Source of the DNA: Aquamicrobium sp.
GTDB taxonomy: Bacteria; Pseudomonadota; Alphaproteobacteria; Rhizobiales; Rhizobiaceae
Direction of reading: 5' to 3'
Assembly: GCF_023954335.1 (NCBI RefSeq)
Contig: NZ_JAMLIE010000001.1
Coordinates: 1,674,001 to 1,738,000, forward strand
Length of the DNA stretch: 64,000 nt
Position numbers and translations under genes: made by a program. Positions 9,445 through 15,589 of the stretch are shown one piece after another. How positions within the stretch are numbered: the stretch's first letter is position 1; each line of letters begins with the position of its first letter. The notes under the pieces were generated by a model, which had not been told where the DNA came from, did no database searches, and was given only the letters and a program-made list of their open reading frames with translations.

Positions 9445-10056
9445 ATGTCGGACGCCGAGGTGGAAGCGGCCTCGCTCGCCGCGCTCGCGCAGGCCGAGGC
9501 CGCCTGCACGCGCTGCCCGCTCTATCGCGACGCCACGCAGGTCGTGCCCGGCGAGGGCCATCGTCAGGCGCGCATGATGGTGGTGGGCGAGCAGCCGGGC
9601 GACAGGGAGGACCTCGCCGGCCGGCCATTCGTCGGTCCCGCCGGCCGCCTGTTCGACGCCGCGCTGGCCGAGGCTGAGATCCCGAGCGATCGGGTGTTCG
9701 TCACCAACGCGGTCAAGCACTTCAAGTTCGAGCGGCGCGGCAAGCGGCGGCTGCACAGCCGGCCGAACGCGGGCGACATCGACCGCTGCAACTGGTGGCT
9801 CGGGCAGGAGCGCAAGCTGGTGGCGCCCGCCGTGCTGGTTGCGATGGGCGCGACCGCGGTCCGCAGCCTGCTGGGCAAGCCCGCCTCGATCTCGTCGCTG
9901 CGCGGCGAGGCGATCCGGCTGGAGGACGGGACGCAAATGGTGGCGACGGTCCATCTGTCATACCTGCTGCGCATCCGCGACGCCGATGCGCGGGAAAGCG
10001 AGCGGGCGGGCTTTATCGCCGATCTCAGGCGCGGCTGGGGGCTGGCGAAGGGCTGA
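9445..10056 (+). CDS. udgX: UdgX-type uracil-DNA-binding protein (family 4-like UDG)
   Basis: A 203-residue member of the uracil-DNA glycosylase superfamily. Two N-terminal cysteines (Cys21, Cys24: CTRCPLY) belong to the 4Fe-4S cluster of family 4. The motif GEQPGDREDLAGRPFVGPAG (residues 48-67) and the loop KRRLH (His104) are diagnostic of UdgX, in which this histidine forms a covalent bond to the abasic sugar after uracil removal. The second active-site motif is HLS rather than the usual HPS. It lies just after katE, suggesting a shared role in oxidative or genotoxic stress, and overlaps the convergent YbhP-like gene by 32 bases. Confidence 0.87.
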   Translation: MSDAEVEAASLAALAQAEAACTRCPLYRDATQVVPGEGHRQARMMVVGEQPGDREDLAGRPFVGPAGRLFDAALAEAEIPSDRVFVTNAVKHFKFERRGKRRLHSRPNAGDIDRCNWWLGQERKLVAPAVLVAMGATAVRSLLGKPASISSLRGEAIRLEDGTQMVATVHLSYLLRIRDADARESERAGFIADLRRGWGLAKG

Positions 10057-10822
10057 CGTTAGCCGGCACGGGCACGACGATGGTCGCGGAGAGCGGCAGG
10101 TGGTCGGAGGCGGTGCGGGCCATGAGGTCGGACGGGACCTCCGCCGCCACCGCCTCGATCCCCTCACCGATGAAGATATGATCGAGCCGCAGCAGCGGAA
10201 AGCGCGAGGGAAAGGTGGCTTTCGGCCGCGCGCCGGCATGAAGCTGCACGTCGCGCCCGTGGCGGGCGAGGTTGCGATAGGGCGCGGAAGTCGGGACGGC
10301 GTTGAAGTCGCCGACGAGCACGGTGGGGTTGTCGCGGCATTCGGCGCTGCCCAGCCATCCGGGCCCCAGCAGCGCGGCGACCTGCGCCATGCGCTCGCGC
10401 CGGCGCAGGCCGAGATGGGTGTTGATGACCTGAAGCCGCGTGCCGCCGATGTCGACCGACACCCAGATCGCACCGCGCGGCTCGCCGAGCGAGGGCAATG
10501 GCGCGGCCCGGACCAGCCGCGAGGGCAGCGCGGTGAGGATCGCGTCGCCATACTGCTCGTCCGCAAGGTGAAGGGCGGGGTGGAAATGCGCCTCCATGTT
10601 GAGATGCGCGGCGATCAGCCGGGCCTGGTCGAAGCCGCCGCTGCGCGCGCGCCCGACATCGACCTCCTGCAGCGCGGCGATGTCCGGCCGCGCCCTTGCG
10701 ACGACCTCGGCGATGCGCGCCGGGTCGATCCTTCCATCGGTCCCACGGCAGGAATGGACGTTGTAGGTCATGATCCTGATGTGGCGCGGCGGCGGATGGC
10801 CGCCCGGTTGCTCCTTATGCAT
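10025..10822 (-). CDS. Endonuclease/exonuclease/phosphatase family protein, YbhP-like
   Basis: A 265-residue metal-dependent phosphodiesterase fold. The signature motifs are in order: MTYNVHSCRG, LQEVD, INTHLG, GDFNAVP and the C-terminal ASDHLPL. It is adjacent to YbhN- and ClsB-like genes, as ybhP is next to ybhN and ybhO in E. coli, so a role in membrane lipid metabolism rather than DNA repair is likely. I placed the start at ATG 10822. The divergent stress promoter's -10 ends 9 bases upstream, implying a nearly leaderless mRNA. In-frame codons further upstream would overlap that promoter. Confidence 0.82.
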   Translation of the reverse strand: MHKEQPGGHPPPRHIRIMTYNVHSCRGTDGRIDPARIAEVVARARPDIAALQEVDVGRARSGGFDQARLIAAHLNMEAHFHPALHLADEQYGDAILTALPSRLVRAAPLPSLGEPRGAIWVSVDIGGTRLQVINTHLGLRRRERMAQVAALLGPGWLGSAECRDNPTVLVGDFNAVPTSAPYRNLARHGRDVQLHAGARPKATFPSRFPLLRLDHIFIGEGIEAVAAEVPSDLMARTASDHLPLSATIVVPVPANVSPSPAPSRA

Positions 10823-10829
10823 GGAAGGG

Positions 10830-10856
10830 GGAACCCGCGCGGCCCGGTTCCGTTCC
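10830..10856. promoter_or_regulatory. Overlapping bidirectional EcfG-type promoter between ybhP-like and ybhN-like genes
   Basis: Forward: GGAAC 10830-10834, 16 bases, CGTT 10851-10854, toward 10890. Reverse: GGAAC 10852-10856, 16 bases, GGTT 10832-10835, toward 10822. The -35 of each strand overlaps the -10 of the other, so one 27-base block serves both genes. Confidence 0.75.
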
Positions 10857-10889
10857 GAACCTGAACACCCGGATCGCGCGAGGCCGCCC

Positions 10890-11867
10890 ATGCCCTTTTC
10901 CAGACTTCTCATCAGGCTTGCCGTCGCGCTCGCGATAGGCGGCGCGGCGGTGCTTCTCTATCGCGCGCTCGGACGCTACACGCTCGAGGAGATCACCGAC
11001 TCCGTTGCGGCGATCCCGGCCGCGTCCTTCGCCGGCGCGGCGGCGTTCGCGGCCGCCTCTTATCTGTGCCTCACCGGGTTCGACTGGCTGGCGCTGCGCT
11101 ATGCCGGCAAGCCGCTCGCCTGGCGCCGCGCGGCGCTTGCCTCCTTCGTCAGCCTGTCGATCGGCCACAATATCGGCGTCGCCGCCCTGTCGAGCGGCGC
11201 GATCCGCTACCGCTTCTACACGCGCTGGGGGCTGGATGCGGGCGACGTCGCGAAGGTGATCCTGTTTTCCGGCGCGACGGTGGGGCTCGGGCTGGCGACG
11301 CTGGGCGGGTTCGGCCTGCTGCTCTACCCGGCCGAGGCCGAGCGGCTCGTCGGCATGGGCCGCCCGGCGCTGACGGGCGTAGCGGCCGCCTGCCTCGCCG
11401 TTCCCGTCCTCTACCTCGCGGCGAGCGCCTTCGTGCGCGGCAAGCTGCGGTTCCGCCGCTGGACGCTCGACCTGCCGGCCCTGCCGCTGGCGGCGGCGCA
11501 GGTCGCGGTCGGCACGCTGAACTTCGCCTGCGTCGCCGCCTGCCTGCACAGGCTGCTCGCCGCCTTCTCGGATGTCTCATATCTCGAGGTCGCGGCGATC
11601 TACGTCATCGGCAACGTCATGGCGCTGGTGAGCCATGTGCCGGGCGGGCTGGGCGTTCTGGAGGCGACGGTTCTCTATCTGCTGCCCGGCGGCGCGGCCA
11701 TCGGCGCGCTGATCGCCTTCCGCGTCGTCTATTTCTTCGTGCCGCTGGCCTTCGGCCTGCCGCTGCTGCTGGCGAGCGAATATGTCCTGCGCGGCGCGTC
11801 GGGCGATCAGGACGCCCGGCGCGTCAGCCAGGAGAAGGCCGCGGCGGCGAGCTCGCGCGCCTCATAG
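10890..11867 (+). CDS. YbhN-like inner-membrane protein (lysylphosphatidylglycerol synthetase TM family, UPF0104)
   Basis: A 325-residue polytopic membrane protein with about eight hydrophobic segments and the family signature HNIGVAALSSGAIRYRFY near residue 95, followed by HVPGGLGVLEATVL near residue 250. The family includes the flippase part of MprF and E. coli YbhN. Start at ATG 10890; the annotation excludes an upstream in-frame stretch that crosses the promoter. The 3' end overlaps the convergent cardiolipin synthase-like gene by 61 bases. It is expressed from a consensus stress promoter, which fits a role in adjusting the membrane; lipid transport is inference from the family. Confidence 0.85.
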   Translation: MPFSRLLIRLAVALAIGGAAVLLYRALGRYTLEEITDSVAAIPAASFAGAAAFAAASYLCLTGFDWLALRYAGKPLAWRRAALASFVSLSIGHNIGVAALSSGAIRYRFYTRWGLDAGDVAKVILFSGATVGLGLATLGGFGLLLYPAEAERLVGMGRPALTGVAAACLAVPVLYLAASAFVRGKLRFRRWTLDLPALPLAAAQVAVGTLNFACVAACLHRLLAAFSDVSYLEVAAIYVIGNVMALVSHVPGGLGVLEATVLYLLPGGAAIGALIAFRVVYFFVPLAFGLPLLLASEYVLRGASGDQDARRVSQEKAAAASSRAS

Positions 11868-13273
11868 ATCGGCCGGAACGGCCGCGACGGATCGAGAAGG
11901 GCGGTTCCGGGCAGCGGCGAGGTCGGCCCCGTCAGGCCGATGGGGAAGGGCCGCAGCCCGCGCGGGCGCGTATTGAGGCGGTCGATGGCCCCGACCAGCG
12001 AGCCCCGGCGGATCGCGGCGGCGACGTCGCTTTCGCATGCGTCGAGATGCTCGGCCAGCAGGCGGCTGCGCAGCGCCGCGATCGCCTGCCGTTCGGCCAG
12101 CGTCCGCGCCTCGACGGCGACGTCGCATTCGGTGTCCAGCCCCTCGGAACGGTTGTTGAGGTTCGACGAGCCGACCCGCACGAAGACGTCGTCGACGACG
12201 ACAACCTTGGAATGGATGAGCACCTCGCATTCGCCGCCGTCCCCGTCCGGCACGACGGCGTACATGACGCGCAGCCGGCCGAAGCTGTCCGCCTTCTTCA
12301 GCCCGCGGATGAGGCGGTCGCGGTTGTTGGCCATGACGAACTGCTCGAGCATGCCGCGCGACGAGCAGGTCACGAGGATGGCGACCTCCGGCCCGTAGGG
12401 CTCGCGCAGGCGCTGCGCCAGCGCCTCGCCGACGCCGAAGGACGCCAGATATTGCGTCTCGATGTAGATGTGGCGGCGCGCGGCCGCGATGGCGTCGTGG
12501 GTGAGGCGGATCGCGTGGCGCTGCTCGTTGAGGCCGTGAAGGTCGGGCGTCGTGCGCACGATGGCGGCGGCGCATCCCTCCATCGCCGCCGGCACGCCCT
12601 CGGGCCATTCGGGCGGCGGCGTCACCACGGGGGCCGGCCGATGGTCGGTCGCCGTTTCCCAGCGCCGCCGAGCGAGGTCCGCCACCGCGCGGGCGGCCGG
12701 GCCGCGGAACATCGTCTGGACATCGTGGACCGGGCCGTAGGACTTGCCGTTCGGCCTCACCCGGTGCGGGCAGTCGGGCGCATGCTCGCGCGTGTCCCAG
12801 CGCCCGGCGGTGACGTCGATGCCGCCGACGAAGGCGATGGCGTCGTCCACCGTCACCATCTTCTGGTGGTGCGAGCCGCGCAGGGCGTGGCGCGCGTCGA
12901 AGCGCAGATGGATGCGTGGATGGTTCGACCAGCCGTTCCGCCGGAACACCTTCAGCGAACGGCTCGAATAGATTGGCCCCATCGCCCAGACGAGGATGTG
13001 GATTTCGAGCTCCGGCCGCTCGTCGACCAGCCGACGCAGCAGCGCGCCCAGCGTCTCGCTTCCCTTGCGCGGGCGCAAGCGGATGTCGGGGTTGAAGTCC
13101 CATCCGACGATGCGGATCGAGCGGCGCGCAAGCGGCAGCGTCCGGTCGAGCGCGCGGAAATACTCCGCCCCGTCGACGAGGAAGGCGAGGGAATCCGCCA
13201 TCTCGATCCGCCACGCATTGCGGCCGGGCATCACGATGGGTTGCTTCGACGGATCGGGGACGTGATGGTTCAT
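11807..13273 (-). CDS. Phospholipase D-family protein, cardiolipin synthase-like (ClsB/YbhO type)
   Basis: A 488-residue protein with two HKD motifs: HHQKMVTVDD near residue 135 and HSKVVVVDD near residue 345, followed by GSSNLNNRS. Two such motifs make the active site of enzymes that swap phosphatidyl groups, such as cardiolipin synthases. The protein lacks an N-terminal membrane anchor, like ClsB/YbhO. The YbhP- and YbhN-like genes beside it complete the set known from E. coli. The start is ATG 13273. A weak stress-promoter variant (GGAAC-N16-AGTT, 13305-13329) lies upstream. A phosphatidylserine synthase or phospholipase D activity is possible. Confidence 0.85.
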   Translation of the reverse strand: MNHHVPDPSKQPIVMPGRNAWRIEMADSLAFLVDGAEYFRALDRTLPLARRSIRIVGWDFNPDIRLRPRKGSETLGALLRRLVDERPELEIHILVWAMGPIYSSRSLKVFRRNGWSNHPRIHLRFDARHALRGSHHQKMVTVDDAIAFVGGIDVTAGRWDTREHAPDCPHRVRPNGKSYGPVHDVQTMFRGPAARAVADLARRRWETATDHRPAPVVTPPPEWPEGVPAAMEGCAAAIVRTTPDLHGLNEQRHAIRLTHDAIAAARRHIYIETQYLASFGVGEALAQRLREPYGPEVAILVTCSSRGMLEQFVMANNRDRLIRGLKKADSFGRLRVMYAVVPDGDGGECEVLIHSKVVVVDDVFVRVGSSNLNNRSEGLDTECDVAVEARTLAERQAIAALRSRLLAEHLDACESDVAAAIRRGSLVGAIDRLNTRPRGLRPFPIGLTGPTSPLPGTALLDPSRPFRPIYEARELAAAAFSWLTRRAS

Positions 13274-13348
13274 GGCGCTTCGGACGATGGTTGAGATGCA
13301 AGCCAACTCGCGGCGCGGCCTTTGGTTCCTGCCGCTGGCGCCTGGGAT

Positions 13349-13373
13349 GGAACAAGCCAGGTGCCGCATGGTT
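13349..13373 (+). promoter_or_regulatory. EcfG-type stress promoter (GGAAC-N16-GGTT)
   Basis: GGAAC 13349-13353 and GGTT 13370-13373 with a 16-base spacer, 22 bases upstream of the start of a 74-residue proline-rich protein. Confidence 0.7.
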
Positions 13374-13395
13374 CGGGGCGAAAGGAGACGCCGCC

Positions 13396-13620
13396 ATGAG
13401 CACGCCATTCCCCCGCCCGGAGCCAGATCCCGTCCCGCAGCCGCCCGCGCCGGCGCCGTTTCCGCCCAAGCCCGTGCGCGAGCCCGATCCGGAAGGGCTT
13501 CCCGACGAGGTGCCGTTGCCCAATCCCGACGAGAACGACAGCCCGCCCCAGCATGCGGACGGCTATCGCCCGTCGCAAATGCCAAGGGCCGGGCCGCAAT
13601 CCTACCTGTCTTGCTGGTAG
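13396..13620 (+). CDS. Small proline-rich protein of unknown function
   Basis: A 74-residue protein, about one quarter proline in its first half (FPRPEPDPVPQPPAPAPFPP), with many Asp/Glu residues, no signal peptide and no membrane span; it is probably disordered. The start ATG 13396 follows aaaggag, and a stress promoter lies just upstream, so it is likely a genuine stress protein. Its N-terminus resembles the beginning of the proline-rich protein at 39656. It ends overlapping the convergent small gene by 19 bases. No function can be given. Confidence 0.7.
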   Translation: MSTPFPRPEPDPVPQPPAPAPFPPKPVREPDPEGLPDEVPLPNPDENDSPPQHADGYRPSQMPRAGPQSYLSCW

Positions 13621-13787
13621 CCCTGATGGTGGGTGTTGATCCAGGAATTTCCCTGCTGGCCCTGTTTGTCGGGGTCGGCGGGCTTGTCGGGGCCTCTGGC
13701 GCGGGCCTCCTCCTTCGATTGCCTCGGGTCGGGCGGCCGCTTGGCGCTCCGGTTCTCCGGCGGAACGGGGGGCAGCTTCGAGGACAT
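13602..13787 (-). CDS. Small hydrophilic protein of unknown function
   Basis: A 61-residue, highly charged, Pro/Lys/Gln-rich protein (starts MSSKLPPVPPENRS, ends HHQGYQQDR) with no hydrophobic segment. The start ATG 13787 is preceded by gaaaggaaac and, 46 bases further up, by a consensus stress promoter (13834-13858). The composition resembles the hydrophilic, probably disordered stress proteins common in this order. No recognised domain. Confidence 0.7.
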   Translation of the reverse strand: MSSKLPPVPPENRSAKRPPDPRQSKEEARARGPDKPADPDKQGQQGNSWINTHHQGYQQDR

Positions 13788-13833
13788 GGGGTTTCCTTTC
13801 CTGATTGGGGAGGCGAACGGCCTTCCGGGACCG

Positions 13834-13858
13834 AACCGTCGTTGCGCGGGATTGTTCC
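13834..13858 (-). promoter_or_regulatory. EcfG-type stress promoter (GGAAC-N16-GGTT)
   Basis: Minus-strand GGAAC 13854-13858 and GGTT 13834-13837 with a 16-base spacer, reading toward the 61-residue protein that starts at 13787. Confidence 0.7.
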
Positions 13859-14004
13859 GGCCACGGACCGACCGTGGTTCATTTGCCGCATCGGCCGGTA
13901 AAATGTCCGTGCGCCGGCCTCCATCGGTCCCGTCCGGCTTGAAACGCCGGGAAAACCCGTCGATACCAAGGGTGAAGGGCGAGCCCGAAGGAGTGGGGCG
14001 AACG

Positions 14005-14202
14005 ATGCAGAACCAGTGCAGCCAGGGGGATCTCCCCCGCGTCGATGTCGAACCCGCCCCCGGCGAATTCAACGACCTGCTGCGGGAGATCGAGAAGGAG
14101 CCGGTCTCCGAGCGGCTTCTCGAGCTTGCGCGCCAGTTGCAGGCAGTCCTCGTCAGCCAGCGCAAGCTGCGCGAGAGCGACGGCGTCCGAGCCGGGGACT
14201 GA
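14005..14202 (+). CDS. NepR-like small protein (candidate anti-sigma factor)
   Basis: A 65-residue protein whose core, EFNDLLREIEKEPVSERLLE, followed by LARQLQ, matches the NepR pattern (helix, then E-P-V-P-x-R-hydrophobic, then a second helix). NepR binds EcfG-type sigma factors and is pulled away by phosphorylated PhyR. The start is ATG 14005 with aaggag 11 bases upstream. It lies 235 bases upstream of an HWE histidine kinase on the same strand, the kinase type that feeds the same pathway. PhyR itself is not in this window. The match is by eye over about 30 residues, so an unrelated helical hairpin protein is possible. Confidence 0.5.
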   Translation: MQNQCSQGDLPRVDVEPAPGEFNDLLREIEKEPVSERLLELARQLQAVLVSQRKLRESDGVRAGD

Positions 14203-14437
14203 TCCCGCCGCTCCGCCCGACCGCTGGCCCGAACCCTTCCTTCCCTTCCTCGGAGCGATCCGGCGCCGTCGGCGCAACGGATTGATAAGTTTCCCGAAAG
14301 ATAGCCGGCTCACGCCTTCGCGGGATCATGACAGCGATGGCCGATGAGGTTATCCTGCTGCACTTCGGAGTGCCGGACATTCGTTGCGATCGACAGATCG
14401 GGGTCGGGTGAGGGGTCGGACAGCGAAGGTTCTGAGG

Positions 14438-15541
14438 ATGCTCGATTCGATGAAGTTCCTCAATGGCGGCGGCGAGATGGCGGTGGCCATCCGCAACCAC
14501 GACTGGTCGGCCACCGGGCTCGGCTTCCCGCAGAACTGGCCGCCGGCGCTGAAGACCGCCGTCAGCATGGCGCTCAATTCCAAGTTCCCCAAATGCATCG
14601 TCTGGGGACCGGACCTCGTGTCGATCTACAACGACGCCTTTCGCCCCATCCTCGGCGACAAGCCGCCGGCGCTCGGCCGCTCGTTCCGCGATGTCTGGAG
14701 CGAGGTGTGGGACACCATCGGGCCCATCGCCGAGCGCGCCTATGCCGGGCAGGCGACGTTCATCGAGGATTTCCCGCTTGTCATCGACCGCTACGGCTAT
14801 CCGGAGCAGACCTACTTCACCTTCTGCTACAGCCCGATCCGCGACGAGCACGGCGTGGTCCACGGCCTGATGGACACCGTCATCGAGACGACAGGAAAGA
14901 TCGAGGCGCAGCGGCAGGCGCGCCTGCTCAACGGCGAGCTCGAGCACCGCATCAAGAACGCGCTGACCGTGATCCAAGCGATCATCAACCAGACCTTCCA
15001 GTCGGGGCGCGAGAAGGAGGAGATCCTCGGCGATCTCGGGCGGCGCATCGGCGCGCTGGCCGACGCGCAGACGCTGCTCACCCGCTCCAGCATGGCGGAA
15101 GCGGATATCGGCGAGATCGTCAACCATGCGCTCGCGCCGTTCCGCACCCGCGGGGAAAGCTTCCATGTCGAGGGAACCCCGGTCTCGCTGTCGGCCAAGC
15201 AGGCGCTGTCGCTGTCGCTCGCGCTCAACGAGCTGGCCACCAACGCCCTGAAATACGGCGCCCTTTCGCGCGGCGGCGGCATCGTGAAGATCGCGTGGAA
15301 GGCCGGCCGGCCGGGAACCGAGGACGAGTTCCGCCTCGACTGGAGCGAGAGCGGCGGCCCGCCCGTCTCGCGGCCGACGCGCAGGGGGTTCGGCTCGCGT
15401 ATCATCGACACGGCCCTGCCGCAGGATTTCGTGGGCGAGGCCCGGCTTTCCTACGATCCCGACGGCGTGCGTTACGCGCTGACCACGCAGATGATCCATG
15501 TCGGCGCCGATCCCCGATTCCCGGAACAGGGCGGGGGATAG
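14438..15541 (+). CDS. HWE-family sensor histidine kinase with PAS-like input domain
   Basis: A 367-residue soluble kinase. Residues about 10-165 form a PAS/GAF-like input domain (WSATGLGFPQNWPPALK, then IVWGPDLVSIYNDAF). The phospho-acceptor box is ELEHRIKNALTVIQAIINQT near residue 168, the N box is LNELATNALKYGALS near 270, and the G region carries LDWSESGGPPV, the variant that defines the HWE/HisKA_2 families. Such kinases phosphorylate single-domain regulators or PhyR in the alphaproteobacterial general stress response. No response regulator is adjacent. Start ATG 14438, with aagg 8 bases upstream; a TTG at 14384 is an alternative. Confidence 0.85.
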   Translation: MLDSMKFLNGGGEMAVAIRNHDWSATGLGFPQNWPPALKTAVSMALNSKFPKCIVWGPDLVSIYNDAFRPILGDKPPALGRSFRDVWSEVWDTIGPIAERAYAGQATFIEDFPLVIDRYGYPEQTYFTFCYSPIRDEHGVVHGLMDTVIETTGKIEAQRQARLLNGELEHRIKNALTVIQAIINQTFQSGREKEEILGDLGRRIGALADAQTLLTRSSMAEADIGEIVNHALAPFRTRGESFHVEGTPVSLSAKQALSLSLALNELATNALKYGALSRGGGIVKIAWKAGRPGTEDEFRLDWSESGGPPVSRPTRRGFGSRIIDTALPQDFVGEARLSYDPDGVRYALTTQMIHVGADPRFPEQGGG

Positions 15542-15589
15542 GAACCATTCCCGCCGCTGCCGCATTCCTGTCCGAGCACGGGAATCGAC

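Noticed and set aside
13305..13329. GGAAC-N16-AGTT upstream of the cardiolipin synthase-like gene
   Set aside because: The spacing is right but the -10 begins with A; kept only as a note in the gene entry.
15541..15566. GGAAC-N17-CATT upstream of fadE as a stress promoter
   Set aside because: The -10 lacks GTT and the element starts inside the kinase stop codon; a beta-oxidation gene is not an obvious target. Too weak to list.
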